Source: an uncultured Paracoccaceae bacterium (GTDB taxonomy: Bacteria; Pseudomonadota; Alphaproteobacteria; Rhodobacterales; Rhodobacteraceae). Taken from it: 39,713 nt of DNA. This document shows positions 8,097 to 17,253 of this stretch, piece after piece (the stretch's first letter is position 1; the number at the start of each line of letters is the position of its first letter). The notes under the pieces are model-generated. The model saw nothing but the letters and a program-made list of their open reading frames with translations, searched no databases and was not told the origin of the DNA. The translations under genes and the position numbers were made by a program. Location: contig CALHAP010000162.1 in NCBI GenBank assembly GCA_937931795.1, positions 1 to 39,713 on the forward strand. Direction: 5' to 3'.

Positions 8097-8620
8097 ACTG
8101 GCTTTAGGCCTCCCCGAAATCGGATGGCGTTCTGCTGGTAGTTCAAAGCCGACGCCCGCAAGCCGTCGATCGCGGCCTCTTCCAGTTCGCGCACCACTTT
8201 GCCCGGCGCGCCCATGACCAATGATCCCGACGGGATGACTTTGCCTTCGGTAATCAGCGCCCCTGCCCCGATCAGGCAATTGTCGCCGATCACCGCCCCG
8301 TTGAGGATCGTGGCCCCCATGCCGATGAGGACGTTGTCGCCCAGCGTGCAGCCGTGAACGGTTGCCTTATGGCCAATAGTACAGCCCTGCCCGATGGTGA
8401 GCGGGAACCCCATATCGGAATGCAGGACGCTGCTTTCCTGGATATTCGTCCCCGCCCCGATTGTAATCGGCTCGTTATCGCTCCGGATTGTGGTGCCGAA
8501 CCAGACAGAGGTTGCAGCCCCTAGCGTGACGCGACCGATGACATTGGCGTCCGGGGCCACCCACCAATCGTCGCTGTCTGGCACAACGGGCGACACGCCG
8601 TCCAAGGAATAGAGCGTCAT
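8093..8620 (-). CDS. Gamma-class carbonic anhydrase family protein
   Basis: A 175-residue left-handed beta-helix protein built of hexapeptide repeats ([37 protein letters not shown]). The three His positions expected to bind zinc are present at about H67 (VLHSD), H84 (IGHKA) and H89 (VHGC). The family includes Cam, YrdA and CaiE-like proteins; many lack proven carbonic anhydrase activity, so the reaction is inferred. It acts as a trimer in the cytoplasm. Its ATG overlaps the gmk stop by four bases (ATGA), so the two are translationally coupled. Confidence 0.9.
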   Translation of the reverse strand: MTLYSLDGVSPVVPDSDDWWVAPDANVIGRVTLGAATSVWFGTTIRSDNEPITIGAGTNIQESSVLHSDMGFPLTIGQGCTIGHKATVHGCTLGDNVLIGMGATILNGAVIGDNCLIGAGALITEGKVIPSGSLVMGAPGKVVRELEEAAIDGLRASALNYQQNAIRFRGGLKPV

Positions 8621-9261
8621 GGCATGTCCTCGAACTCGGATTGCAGGTGACGCACGTGATCGAGCAACCCCGGTTGTTGGCTACGGCGCAAGCGTTCGGC
8701 TGTGACGATACTTTTCAAACGCGCTTCGGTCGCATCGAGATCATCGTTGACCAACACATAGTCGTAGCTGTCCCAATGGCTGATCTCGTCCCAGCTTTTA
8801 AGCATGCGTTTGGCGATGGTCTCGGCGTCGTCTTGGCCGCGTGACACCAACCTGCGGTGGAGCTCTTTGATGGATGGCGGGAGGAAGAACACTGAGAGCA
8901 CGTGTTGGCCAAGGCTCGAATTTTTGATCTGCTGCGCGCCCTGCCAATCGACGTCAAACAATACGTCACGCCCGGCCTCGATAGCCTCGGACACCGGGCC
9001 TTTGGGCGAGCCGTAGAAATTGCCAAAGACATGCGCGTGTTCGAGCATTTCGCCTTCGGTGACGGATGATTTGAAGGCGTTCTCGCTGAGAAAATGGTAG
9101 TCACGCCCGTCCTCTTCGCCTGTGCGCGGCGCGCGTGTGGTGGCAGACACGGAAAACTGGATCGACGGATCCCAGTCGCGCAAGCGACGTGTCAAAGTGG
9201 TCTTTCCCGCCCCCGAAGGAGAGGACAAAATGATCAAAAGGCCGCGGCGTGTATCGGACAT
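8617..9261 (-). CDS. gmk: Guanylate kinase
   Basis: A 214-residue enzyme that phosphorylates GMP to GDP with ATP in purine nucleotide synthesis. The P-loop is [10 protein letters not shown] (residues 13-22), followed by the GMP-binding core with [21 protein letters not shown] and [13 protein letters not shown], then [10 protein letters not shown] and the lid. The length is typical. It is the first gene of a two-gene leftward unit with the gamma-carbonic anhydrase. Divergent from it, across about 207 bp, lies the PAS_5 protein gene. Confidence 0.96.
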   Translation of the reverse strand: MSDTRRGLLIILSSPSGAGKTTLTRRLRDWDPSIQFSVSATTRAPRTGEEDGRDYHFLSENAFKSSVTEGEMLEHAHVFGNFYGSPKGPVSEAIEAGRDVLFDVDWQGAQQIKNSSLGQHVLSVFFLPPSIKELHRRLVSRGQDDAETIAKRMLKSWDEISHWDSYDYVLVNDDLDATEARLKSIVTAERLRRSQQPGLLDHVRHLQSEFEDMP

Positions 9262-9468
9262 AGAGGCTCACATAAGGCATGTTTGCGTCATTTGCCGCCG
9301 TTGCCTGTTCAGATTCAAGTTAAAAACGTGGGGTTTTTTGGCCATCGTCCTAAAATTGCCCCAGTGTTTCCAAATTCGGGATTAACCATTTCGACTCTTA
9401 GGTGAAGAAAAATCTAATTAAACCCGCTATAGAGGTTTCAGTAATCGTATCGAGTGAGGTTTTTTGAA
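9262..9468. promoter_or_regulatory. Divergent intergenic region gmk / PAS_5 gene
   Basis: A 207-bp AT-rich gap that must hold both promoters. A TATAGA at about 9429-9434 is a possible -10 for the rightward gene, but its -35 is weak. A lone TTAACC at 9383-9388 resembles a CtrA half-site, with no second half at the right spacing. No RNA gene recognised. Confidence 0.35.
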
Positions 9469-10281
9469 ATGTTTTTTGACAACGAGCAAACCATTGAAAC
9501 ACAGGTTCCGCAACGCCGTCGCACAGACAGCCGCCCTGATTTGGCCCAATTGGCACGTGTCGAGCGCTACTGGCGCAGCCTGATCAAAGGCGCAGAGCTT
9601 CCCTCGCGCAGCGACATTGACCCGAGCGCGATTGCCGATGCGCTGGGCGACACGATGATCTTGGAACGTGTGGCTGCCGGGATCGCACGTGTGCGTTTGG
9701 CGGGTCAGCGGATCAACGGTTTGCTCGATATGGATATGCGCGGGATGCCGCTGTCCGTGCTTGTCTCGCCGGGCAGCCGGGACGTGTTTGCGACGAAACT
9801 GGAAGAGGCGTTTGCCAATCCCGCACTTGTCGAAATTCCGCTGCAACTGACCCGTGGGTGGGGTCGCAAGCCGATTGAAGCCCGTCTGCTGATCTTGCCG
9901 ATGCGCGACAATGCGGGCGTGGTGGCCCGTGCGCTTGCTGTTTTGGTCACGCGCCAGACCATGCCCGCTGGAAATACCCTACGGTTTGATCTGCCAGAGG
10001 ATGGTGATTTCCGCCGTACCCTCGTCGGTGCCCAAACAGGGCATCCAGCCGGATCGGTCGTGCCCACGATTGATCGCTGTGGTCCAAACCCGTTGTCTGC
10101 AATGCCCCCTGCCCGCGAACACAAAGTGACCCGCGATGTGCGCCCGGTGCGCAAAAGCAAGAACCTGACACCGCTGCGCGTGGTTGACGCCGCTGCCGCG
10201 ACGCTGGCGAAACCAGCCCCACGTCCAAAGGCCAACACCGAAGACAAGCCCACGCATCTGCGGCTGGTCGTTTCCCGCTAA
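9469..10281 (+). CDS. PAS_5-family PAS domain protein
   Basis: A 270-residue protein. Residues about 20-160 match the alphaproteobacterial PAS_5 pattern: LARVERYWRSLIKGAELPSR, the DIDPSAIADAL region, ILERVAAGIARVRLAGQRIN, then LVSPGSRDVF and ILPMRDNAGVVARALAVLV. The remaining 100 residues are basic, proline-rich and probably disordered. There is no kinase, cyclase or HTH domain, so it is a single-domain sensor or regulator of unknown target; the family has no settled biochemical role. Start: ATG 9469 preceded by GTGAGG nine bases away, rather than the track's GTG 9454. It is followed by two hairpins, so it looks monocistronic. Confidence 0.83.
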   Translation: MFFDNEQTIETQVPQRRRTDSRPDLAQLARVERYWRSLIKGAELPSRSDIDPSAIADALGDTMILERVAAGIARVRLAGQRINGLLDMDMRGMPLSVLVSPGSRDVFATKLEEAFANPALVEIPLQLTRGWGRKPIEARLLILPMRDNAGVVARALAVLVTRQTMPAGNTLRFDLPEDGDFRRTLVGAQTGHPAGSVVPTIDRCGPNPLSAMPPAREHKVTRDVRPVRKSKNLTPLRVVDAAAATLAKPAPRPKANTEDKPTHLRLVVSR

Positions 10282-10286
10282 ATAGA

Positions 10287-10335
10287 TTTGCATGGGGATG
10301 CAAAAAAGGGTGCCGCGATGGGGATCGCGGCACCC
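10287..10335. terminator. Tandem hairpins, second a strong bidirectional terminator
   Basis: Two consecutive hairpins share the same loop, GGGG. The first is TTTGCAT / ATGCAAA (10287-10304). The second is GGGTGCCGCGAT / ATCGCGGCACCC (10308-10335), a perfect 12-bp GC-rich stem with AAAAAA on its left and TTTTA on its right, so it can terminate both the PAS_5 gene and, from the other side, aroG. Confidence 0.88.
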
Positions 10336-10362
10336 TTTTATATATTCGCGCCGTCCGGCTCC

Positions 10363-11733
10363 TTAGACAGCGGCAGCTTTGTGGACGCTTTCGCGCCGCG
10401 CGGACAATTCCTCTGACACGAGAAACGCCAGTTCCAGCGATTGAGACGCGTTCAGGCGCGGATCGCAGGCGGTGTGATACCGATCCGACAGGTTTTCATC
10501 CGTCACAGCCCGAACGCCGCCGGTACATTCGGTAACGTCTTGGCCGGTCATCTCGAAATGCACGCCGCCGGGGATTGTGCCTTCGGCGTTGTGGACGCCA
10601 AAGAATTCCCGGACTTCGCGCAACACGCTCTCGAACGGTCGGGTTTTGTATCCCGATGCCGCTTTGATCGTGTTGCCGTGCATCGCGTCGCAGGTCCAGA
10701 CCACGTTGGCCCCTTCTTCTTGGACCGCTTTGACCAATCGGGGCAGATGTTCGCCCACAGACCCTGCGCCAAAGCGCGCGATCAGGGTCAGGCGCCCTGC
10801 TTCGTTGTCGGGGTTGAGGGCTGCCATCAGCGATTTGAGGTGGCCCGTTGTCATCGACGGACCGCATTTTAGGCCGATGGGGTTCTGCACGCCTTTGCAA
10901 AACTCAACATGCGCGCCATCAGGCTGACGGGTGCGATCACCGATCCAGATCATGTGACCTGATCCTGCGACCCAATGACCGGACGTGCTGTCGAGACGGC
11001 AGAGCGCCTCTTCGTATTCCAGCAGCAGCGCTTCGTGGCTGGTGTAGAAATCAACGGTTTCGACGGTGTTGTTCGCCTCGTCGCGGATACCAGCGGCGTC
11101 CATGAAATCGAGCGTGTCAGAAATCCGCTGCGCCATTTCATGATATTTGCCCGCGTTGTCGCCTTGGGTAAAGCCAAGTGTCCAAGCGTGGACTTTGTGC
11201 ATATCGGCGAAACCACCCGTCGAGAAGGCACGCAACAGGTTCAGGGTTGCGGCGGCCTGCAAATAGGCTTGCTCCATCCGTTTGGGATCCGGGATCCGGC
11301 TGGCGGCATCAAAGTCAAACCCGTTGATGATATCACCACGGTAGCTGGGCAATTCTACGCCGTCGACGGTCTCTGTCGGTGCCGAACGCGGTTTGGCCAT
11401 CTGCCCCGCCATGCGGCCTACTTTGACCACTGGGACTTTAGCGCCATAGGTCAAGACCATCGCCATCTGCAACATGACCTTGAATGTGTCGCGGATGTTG
11501 TCGGCTTTGAACTCGGCAAAGCTCTCGGCGCAATCGCCGCCTTGCAGCAAAAACGCATCGCCACGGGATACTGCGGCCAGCTTATCGCGCAGGCGGCGCG
11601 CCTCGCCTGCAAAAATCAGCGGTGGATAAGATGACAGACGGCTCTCGACGGCATTTAGCTCTGCTGCATCAAGATAATCGGGCATCTGGATCCGGGGCTT
11701 GTTGCGCCAGTCAGATTTTTGCCACTGTGTCAT
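10363..11733 (-). CDS. aroG: Class II 3-deoxy-7-phosphoheptulonate (DAHP) synthase
   Basis: A 456-residue plant-type (class II) enzyme joining phosphoenolpyruvate and erythrose 4-phosphate, the first step of the shikimate pathway. Landmarks: [12 protein letters not shown] near the start, [67 protein letters not shown] and [18 protein letters not shown], covering the phosphate-binding Arg/Lys and metal-binding Cys, His and Glu positions. I start at ATG 11733, with GGAG nine bases upstream; the track's extension to 12198 stays open by chance and runs antisense to the glxA-type gene. The unit is monocistronic and ends at the terminator shared with the PAS_5 gene. Confidence 0.95.
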   Translation of the reverse strand: MTQWQKSDWRNKPRIQMPDYLDAAELNAVESRLSSYPPLIFAGEARRLRDKLAAVSRGDAFLLQGGDCAESFAEFKADNIRDTFKVMLQMAMVLTYGAKVPVVKVGRMAGQMAKPRSAPTETVDGVELPSYRGDIINGFDFDAASRIPDPKRMEQAYLQAAATLNLLRAFSTGGFADMHKVHAWTLGFTQGDNAGKYHEMAQRISDTLDFMDAAGIRDEANNTVETVDFYTSHEALLLEYEEALCRLDSTSGHWVAGSGHMIWIGDRTRQPDGAHVEFCKGVQNPIGLKCGPSMTTGHLKSLMAALNPDNEAGRLTLIARFGAGSVGEHLPRLVKAVQEEGANVVWTCDAMHGNTIKAASGYKTRPFESVLREVREFFGVHNAEGTIPGGVHFEMTGQDVTECTGGVRAVTDENLSDRYHTACDPRLNASQSLELAFLVSEELSARRESVHKAAAV

Positions 11734-11769
11734 TGTCTCGTTCTCCGATGATGGACGTGTGAATTGTAT

Positions 11770-11798
11770 AGTATTGGCGCTAACATGCGCGGCCTCAA
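11770..11798 (-). promoter_or_regulatory. Candidate sigma-70 promoter of aroG
   Basis: On the minus strand, TTGAGG (11793-11798) and AATACT (11770-11775) are separated by 17 bases and lie about 37 bases upstream of the aroG start codon. The -35 matches 4 of 6 and the -10 also 4 of 6, so this is a moderate prediction. No leader peptide or attenuator rich in aromatic codons is visible. Confidence 0.45.
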
Positions 11799-11970
11799 GG
11801 TATAACCACCCCTGAGCGGGCCACAATGCGAAAAAATCAACAGCCGTGCCGCGATGATAGGCTGCGACAATCTGCGCGCGCTTGCGCTGAAACGTCTTGT
11901 CACATGACCTTAAACCTGTTGAAGCTTTGCGGACCGGGACATCGCCTGCCCGGTGGTATTGGTGTTTACG

Positions 11971-12978
11971 ATGATCCAGACAGTCACCGCCCGCGCGCCC
12001 ATGGCACCCAACACCCCCGCTCAAAAGCGGTTTGTGTTCGTCTTGCTGCAAGATTTCACCATGCTGTGTTTTTCCTCCGCCGTGGAATGTTTGCGGATCG
12101 CCAACCGCATGGCGGGTGCCGAGATCTACACATGGCAGGTCATCGGTGAGGGGGGCGAAAGCGCTGTGTCCTCGGCGGGCATCGAGTTTAATCTGCATTC
12201 CGATCTGACCGAATTGAACCGCGACGATACGCTGATGATCTGCGGCGGTGTGAATGTGCAGGCCGCGACGACCAAGAAAATCCTCAATTGGCTGCGACGC
12301 GAAGCCCGGCGTGGTGTTGTGACCGCGGGTCTATGTACTGCGGGCTATACGCTCGCCAAAGCGGGCCTGCTGGACCACAAGAAGGCCACCATCCACTGGG
12401 AAAACCACGATAGTTTCTTGGAAGAGTTCGAGGATGTGACGCTGAGCAAGTCGGTGTTTGTCGTTGATGGCAACCGGATCACCACCGCAGGCGGCACCGC
12501 GTCGATTGATCTGATGCTGAAAATCATTGCCGAGGACCACGGCGAAGATCTCGCCAATTCGGTGGCTGATCAGTTGATCTATTCGTCTATCCGCACCGAC
12601 CAAGACCAACAGCGTCTATCGACCCCCACGCGCATCGGTGTGCGTCATCCCAAGCTCAGCCGTGTCATTCAGATGATGGAACACGCCATCGAAGAGCCGA
12701 TCAGCCCGTCGATTTTGGCCAGTGATGTGTCCATGTCGACCCGTCAGCTAGAGCGTCTGTTTCGCCGCTATCTGAACCGCAGCCCCAAGCGATATTATAT
12801 GGAGTTGCGCCTGCAAAAGGCGCGTAACCTGTTGATGCAGACAGATATGTCGGTGATCAATGTGGCGCTTGCCTGCGGCTTTGCCTCGCCGTCGCATTTC
12901 TCGAAATGTTACCGCGCGCATTATGACACGACGCCCTACCGCGAACGGGGCAGTCATGCGGGCCGGAACACCGGGTGA
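11971..12978 (+). CDS. GlxA-family AraC-type transcriptional regulator
   Basis: A 335-residue regulator. The N-terminal half is a DJ-1/PfpI-like glutamine amidotransferase-type domain ([51 protein letters not shown]), with Cys in the nucleophile-elbow position. The C-terminal AraC domain has two helix-turn-helix motifs ([21 protein letters not shown] and [23 protein letters not shown]). Relatives include GbdR, ArgR and CdhR, which respond to betaine, arginine or carnitine. It probably controls the liv-type transporter starting 106 bp downstream on the same strand, but this rests on position only. The start is uncertain: ATG 11971 is preferred to GTG 11953 or ATG 12001. Confidence 0.88.
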   Translation: MIQTVTARAPMAPNTPAQKRFVFVLLQDFTMLCFSSAVECLRIANRMAGAEIYTWQVIGEGGESAVSSAGIEFNLHSDLTELNRDDTLMICGGVNVQAATTKKILNWLRREARRGVVTAGLCTAGYTLAKAGLLDHKKATIHWENHDSFLEEFEDVTLSKSVFVVDGNRITTAGGTASIDLMLKIIAEDHGEDLANSVADQLIYSSIRTDQDQQRLSTPTRIGVRHPKLSRVIQMMEHAIEEPISPSILASDVSMSTRQLERLFRRYLNRSPKRYYMELRLQKARNLLMQTDMSVINVALACGFASPSHFSKCYRAHYDTTPYRERGSHAGRNTG

Positions 12979-13084
12979 TTGACCTTAAGTCATACTGATA
13001 CCTGTGCGAGCGATCTGGCTTCACATTCGCGCTGCCAATGGCTAACGTCACGCGCAGAACAAAAATACGAAATGGGAGAGACTT

Positions 13085-14281
13085 ATGAAACATTTGTTGA
13101 TGGCCACTGCGGCCACAGCCTTGATGGCAACGGGTGCGATGGCGGACGGCCACACAGGCGACGTCAAAATCGGCATCATCCTCGGGTTCACCGGCCCCCT
13201 CGAATCAATCACACCTGCAATGGGTGCGGGCGCTGAGATGGCGATTGCCGAAGTGAACGAGGCTGGCACATTGCTGGATGGCGCGTCTGTCGAAGGCATC
13301 CGTGCGGACAGCACATGCATTGACGCTGCGGCGGCTACAGCAGCAGCCGAGCGTTTGGTCACATCTGACGGCGTGCACGGCATCATGGGTGCGGATTGTT
13401 CCGGCGTCACAGGTGCGATTTTGCAAAACGTAGCCCGTCCAAACGGTGTTGTGATGGTATCCCCATCGGCCACATCGCCGGGCCTGTCGACCGCTGACGA
13501 CGACGGTCTGTTCTTCCGCACAGCACCATCCGACGCCCGCCAAGGTGTGGTTATGACTGAGGTCCTGATCGACCGCGGCATCACCGAAGTCGCCTTGACA
13601 TACACAAACAACGACTACGGCAAGGGTCTGGCTGACGCGTTCCAAGCCGCTTACGAAGAAGCTGGCGGCACTGTCACAATCAACGCAGCCCACGAAGACG
13701 GAAAAGCGGATTACTCGGCTGAAGTCGCGGCATTGGCATCTGCCGGTGGCGAAGTCCTCGTCGTTGCAGGCTACACTGACCAAGGCGGCAAGGGCATCAT
13801 CCAAGCCTCGCTCGACAGCGGTGCGTTTGATACATTCGTCCTGCCCGACGGCATGGTTGGTCAGCAGTTGGTTGACGATATCGGCGCAGACCTGAACGGG
13901 TCATTCGGTCAGTTCCCCGGCACAGACAGCGAAGGTGCTGAACTGTTCCTCGGCCTCGCAGAAGCTGCCGGCTTCGATGGCACAGGCGCGTTCAGCCCTG
14001 AAAGCTATGACGCCGCTGCCCTGCTGATGTTGGCCATGGAAGCTGCCGGATCGAATGCATCCGCCGACTACGCGGGTCACTTGATGGACGTCGCAAACGC
14101 GCCGGGCACCGAGATCTTCCCTGGCGAGTTGGCCAAGGCGATTGAACTGCTGAAAGCGGGCGAAGAGATCAACTACGTCGGTGCGACCGCCGTTGAGCTG
14201 ATCGGCCCCGGTGAGAGCGCGGGTAACTACCGTGAGATCGAAATTCAGGACGGCGCAATCGAGACTGTGCGCTTCCGTTAA
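13085..14281 (+). CDS. livK: Branched-chain amino acid ABC transporter substrate-binding protein
   Basis: A 398-residue periplasmic binding protein of the Leu/Ile/Val receptor family (Peripla_BP_6). The signal peptide ends near MATGAMA-DGHTG. The first strand IGIILGFTGPLESIT, VMVSPSATSPGLS and LTYTNNDYGKGLADAF are typical ligand-pocket segments. A good GGGAG site precedes the ATG. The true substrate may be a branched-chain amino acid, an amide or another amino acid, since the family is broad. The gene leads the livKGF-x-HM operon; a hairpin follows it, probably giving the binding protein more transcript than the membrane parts. Confidence 0.93.
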   Translation: MKHLLMATAATALMATGAMADGHTGDVKIGIILGFTGPLESITPAMGAGAEMAIAEVNEAGTLLDGASVEGIRADSTCIDAAAATAAAERLVTSDGVHGIMGADCSGVTGAILQNVARPNGVVMVSPSATSPGLSTADDDGLFFRTAPSDARQGVVMTEVLIDRGITEVALTYTNNDYGKGLADAFQAAYEEAGGTVTINAAHEDGKADYSAEVAALASAGGEVLVVAGYTDQGGKGIIQASLDSGAFDTFVLPDGMVGQQLVDDIGADLNGSFGQFPGTDSEGAELFLGLAEAAGFDGTGAFSPESYDAAALLMLAMEAAGSNASADYAGHLMDVANAPGTEIFPGELAKAIELLKAGEEINYVGATAVELIGPGESAGNYREIEIQDGAIETVRFR

Positions 14282-14305
14282 TTTCGACGCTAAACCAATA
14301 ACTTG

Positions 14306-14331
14306 CGCGGCCCAATTCATGTTGGGCCGCG
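14306..14331 (+). terminator. Intercistronic hairpin between livK and livG
   Basis: CGCGGCCCAA / TTGGGCCGCG is a perfect 10-bp stem with loop TTCATG, followed by TGAATTTTTAAG. It lies 24 bases after the livK stop and 35 bases before livG. The T-run is only five long, so partial termination or 3'-end protection of livK mRNA is more likely than full termination. Confidence 0.7.
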
Positions 14332-14366
14332 TGAATTTTTAAGACATCTGACCCGAGAGTTTTCCC

Positions 14367-15149
14367 ATGATCCAAGTGCACGATCTGCACAAAAGCTTTG
14401 GTGGCTTTAAGGCCGTCGATGGCGCGTCCATGACCATCGGTGAGGGGACGATCACCGGGCTGATTGGGCCGAACGGGGCGGGCAAGACCACGCTGTTTAA
14501 CTGTATCGCCGGCCGCCTGCCGCCCTCTGGTGGGTGGGTGAAGATGGATGGCGAAGACATCACTGGCCTCGAGCCGCACACGCTGTTTCACAAAGGCTTG
14601 CTGCGCACGTTTCAGATCGCACATGAATTTGGCTCGATGACGGTCCGCGAAAACCTGATGATGGTTCCCGGCGCGCAATCGGGCGAAGGGCTGATGTCGG
14701 CTTGGTTTGGCCGCGCGCGGATCGCTCAGGAAGAAGCCGCACTGCTAAAGAAAGCCGATGAAGTCCTTGATTTTCTGACGATTTCGCATCTGCGCGATGA
14801 GAAAGCGGGCAACCTCTCTGGCGGGCAGAAAAAGCTGCTGGAACTTGGCCGCACCATGATGGTCGACGCCAAGATCGTGTTTCTCGATGAGGTCGGCGCG
14901 GGCGTGAACCGGACGCTGTTGATGACCATCGCTGATGCGATCATCCGGCTGAACAAAGAGCGTGGGTATACGTTCTGCGTGATTGAGCACGATATGGATT
15001 TCATTAAGAAGCTGTGTGACCCCGTCATCGTGATGGCCGAGGGCAAGGTGCTCGCGGAGGGCTCCGCCGATGAAATCATGCAAAATGAGGCCGTGATCGA
15101 GGCGTACCTTGGCACTGGTTTGAAAAACAAAGAGAAAGTCGGGGCATGA
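14367..15149 (+). CDS. livG: Branched-chain amino acid ABC transporter ATPase LivG
   Basis: A 260-residue ABC ATPase. Walker A is GLIGPNGAGKTTLFN, the signature is NLSGGQKKLLELGR, Walker B is KIVFLDEVGAGVN, and the switch His is in CVIEHDMDF. The C-terminal helix reaching KVLAEGSADEIMQN identifies the LivG rather than LivF type. DEVGAGVN differs from the commoner DEPAAGLN after the catalytic Glu, but keeps the Glu itself. It powers uptake together with LivF and the LivHM pore. Its stop overlaps the livF start by four bases. Confidence 0.94.
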   Translation: MIQVHDLHKSFGGFKAVDGASMTIGEGTITGLIGPNGAGKTTLFNCIAGRLPPSGGWVKMDGEDITGLEPHTLFHKGLLRTFQIAHEFGSMTVRENLMMVPGAQSGEGLMSAWFGRARIAQEEAALLKKADEVLDFLTISHLRDEKAGNLSGGQKKLLELGRTMMVDAKIVFLDEVGAGVNRTLLMTIADAIIRLNKERGYTFCVIEHDMDFIKKLCDPVIVMAEGKVLAEGSADEIMQNEAVIEAYLGTGLKNKEKVGA

Positions 15150-15859
15150 GCGAACCGTTTTTGATCGGCGACGCCATGACTGGAGGTTATGGCACCGGCG
15201 CGGATATTCTGCATGACTGCACGATTTCAGTCGAAAAGGGCAAGATCGCGGTGATCGTTGGCCCCAACGGCGCAGGCAAATCGACCGCGATGAAGGCGGT
15301 GTTTGGCATGCTGAACCTGCGCAGCGGTGCTGTGCGGTTGGACGGTCAGGATATCACGTCGCTGACACCGCAGGCCCGTGTCGCCGAAGGGATGGCGTTC
15401 GTGCCGCAAACCTCGAACATCTTTACCTCTATGTCGGTTGAGGAAAATCTCGAGATGGGCGCGTTTTTGCGCCGCGATGACATCACCAAGACGATTGAAC
15501 AGGTCTACGAGCTGTTTCCTATCCTGCGCGACAAACGCAACCAGCCTGCTGGTGAATTGTCGGGCGGGCAGCGTCAGCAGGTGGCCGTTGGTCGCGCGCT
15601 GATGACGCAGCCCAAGGTGTTGATGCTGGATGAGCCCACCGCTGGCGTCTCGCCCATCGTCATGGACGAACTGTTTGACCGGATTATTGAGGTCGCGCGC
15701 GCAGGTATTACGATCCTGATGGTCGAGCAAAACGCACGGCAGGCCTTGGAGATCGCGGACACCGGATATGTTCTGGTCCAAGGGGCGAATGCCTACACTG
15801 GCACCGGCGCCGAGCTGATGGCCGACGACGAGGTGCGCCGCACCTTCCTCGGGGGCTAG
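15146..15859 (+). CDS. livF: Branched-chain amino acid ABC transporter ATPase LivF
   Basis: A 237-residue ABC ATPase: Walker A IVGPNGAGKSTAMK, signature ELSGGQRQQVAVGRAL, Walker B VLMLDEPTAGVSP, switch His position replaced by Gln in LMVEQNARQAL, as is normal for LivF. The length is typical. Start overlaps livG (ATGA). It is the partner ATPase of LivG at the inner face of the membrane. Confidence 0.94.
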   Translation: MSEPFLIGDAMTGGYGTGADILHDCTISVEKGKIAVIVGPNGAGKSTAMKAVFGMLNLRSGAVRLDGQDITSLTPQARVAEGMAFVPQTSNIFTSMSVEENLEMGAFLRRDDITKTIEQVYELFPILRDKRNQPAGELSGGQRQQVAVGRALMTQPKVLMLDEPTAGVSPIVMDELFDRIIEVARAGITILMVEQNARQALEIADTGYVLVQGANAYTGTGAELMADDEVRRTFLGG

Positions 15860-15863
15860 GGGC

Positions 15864-16220
15864 GTGCGGTTCGTCGCATTGGTGTCGATACTGGCGGGGT
15901 CTGGGGCCACCGCTGACAGCCTAAGCTGCACTCTCTGCGCGACGCCATGTATTGATCCTGTGTCCGTCGCCTTTGACATCGACCGTGACCAATTCGCCCC
16001 GCCTGTGAACGCCGCCGACCCGCCGCGCCGCAAGGTGACGCTCGTGCAGATGGGCGATGCGCGGTTTCCGGCAGAACCGATTATTATGGGTGACACGCGC
16101 GGGTTTTGGGCTGAGGGCGGTGGTGGCAGTCAGGTGTTGTTTATCACGCAACCTGACGGGACGGCGATTTTTGTGAACGAACGCGCAGGCCTGCGCTTGG
16201 AAGGGACATGTGTCGGATGA
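15864..16220 (+). CDS. Small secreted Cys-rich protein of unknown function inside the liv operon
   Basis: A 118-residue protein starting with GTG. It has a short signal peptide (MRFVALVSILAGSGATA) and a mature region beginning DSLSCTLCATPC, so three Cys within eight residues (C22, C25, C29), plus a lone Cys at the C-terminus (TCVG). The rest suggests a small beta-rich fold (KVTLVQMGD, GSQVLFITQPDGTAIFVNERAGLRLEG). I do not recognise a family. It lies 4 bp after livF and 22 bp before livH, on the same strand, so it is almost surely co-transcribed. The gene's codon use looks like its neighbours. Possible roles, all inferred: a periplasmic accessory of the transporter, or a neutral passenger. 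Confidence 0.7.
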   Translation: MRFVALVSILAGSGATADSLSCTLCATPCIDPVSVAFDIDRDQFAPPVNAADPPRRKVTLVQMGDARFPAEPIIMGDTRGFWAEGGGGSQVLFITQPDGTAIFVNERAGLRLEGTCVG

Positions 16221-16242
16221 CTGTTGAAGTGAGGGCTGCGAC

Positions 16243-17253
16243 ATGGACGCGCTGAACGCATTGGTGGCATTTGCCAATTTCGTGTTTATCCCCGGCCTCG
16301 CCTACGGCGCGCAACTGGCGATGGGCGCGCTCGGGGTGACGTTGATCTACGGCATCTTGCGGTTTTCCAACTTTGCCCACGGCGACACGATGGCGTTTGG
16401 CACGATGGTCACGATCCTGCTGACATGGGGGTTACAATCGCTCGGGATCAGCTTTGGCCCGCTGCCGACAGCCCTGCTCGCCCTGCCCTTTGCTATCGGG
16501 ATCACGGGGTTGTTTTTGCTGGGCACCGACCGCGTGATTTACAAATTCTACCGCGCGCAAAAGGTCAAACCGGTGATCCTGGTGATCGTCGCGATGGGCG
16601 TGATGTTCGTCTACAACGGCATCGTGCGGTTCATCATCGGGCCGGATGACATCGGGTTTCGGGACGGCGTATCGCGGCTGATCTCGCCGCGTGAGTTTAA
16701 GGAATGGTCGGGCCTCGCCGAAGGGTTGGGCTTACGCACAACGACGGTGATCACGCTGGTCACGGCCTTTATCGCGATGGCGCTGTTGTTCTGGTTCCTC
16801 AACAAGACGCGCACGGGCAAATCCATGCGTGCGTTTTCGGATAACGAAGACCTCGCACTACTGTCTGGCATCAACCCAGAGCGCGTCGTCATGGTCACAT
16901 GGATGATTGTCGCGGCGCTGGCGACCACTGCCGGCGTGCTCTACGGATTGGACAAGTCCTTCAAAGCCTTCACCTATTTCCAACTGCTGCTGCCGATCTT
17001 TGCCGCAGCCATCGTCGGCGGATTGGGCAGTCCGCAAGGGGCCATCGCGGGCGGATTTGTCATCGCGTTTTCCGAAGTGACGGTCACCTACGCGTGGAAA
17101 AAGGTCTATAATTACCTCGTCCCAGAGGCGTGGGAGACGACGTCGCTGCTGCAATTGCTGTCGACTGACTACAAATTCGCGGTCAGCTTTGGCATCCTGA
17201 TCATCGTGCTGCTGTTCAAGCCCACAGGTATTTTCAAAGGACAATCCGTATGA
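16243..17253 (+). CDS. livH: Branched-chain amino acid ABC transporter permease LivH
   Basis: A 336-residue inner-membrane permease with about eight hydrophobic segments. The N-terminal GLAYGAQLAMGALGVTLIYGILRFSNFAHGD part is the classic LivH opening, and the cytoplasmic EAA-like loop is TRTGKSMRAFSDNEDLALLSGINPERV. GAIVGGLGSPQGA-type text (AAAIVGGLGSPQGAIAGG) follows. The ribosome site is GAGGG, eight bases before ATG. The stop overlaps the livM start (ATGA). Confidence 0.94.
   Translation: MDALNALVAFANFVFIPGLAYGAQLAMGALGVTLIYGILRFSNFAHGDTMAFGTMVTILLTWGLQSLGISFGPLPTALLALPFAIGITGLFLLGTDRVIYKFYRAQKVKPVILVIVAMGVMFVYNGIVRFIIGPDDIGFRDGVSRLISPREFKEWSGLAEGLGLRTTTVITLVTAFIAMALLFWFLNKTRTGKSMRAFSDNEDLALLSGINPERVVMVTWMIVAALATTAGVLYGLDKSFKAFTYFQLLLPIFAAAIVGGLGSPQGAIAGGFVIAFSEVTVTYAWKKVYNYLVPEAWETTSLLQLLSTDYKFAVSFGILIIVLLFKPTGIFKGQSV

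Noticed and set aside
9380-9400. CtrA box ahead of the PAS_5 gene
   Set aside because: Only one TTAACC half-site; the second TTAA is not seven bases away.
11734-12198. Minus-strand frame upstream of aroG stays open for 155 codons
   Set aside because: It runs antisense into the GlxA-type gene, its translation is low-complexity with no known motif, and aroG has a good start with a ribosome site at 11733.
15227-16096. 289-codon minus-strand ORF antisense to livF
   Set aside because: A shadow of livF, which has all ABC ATPase motifs on the plus strand.
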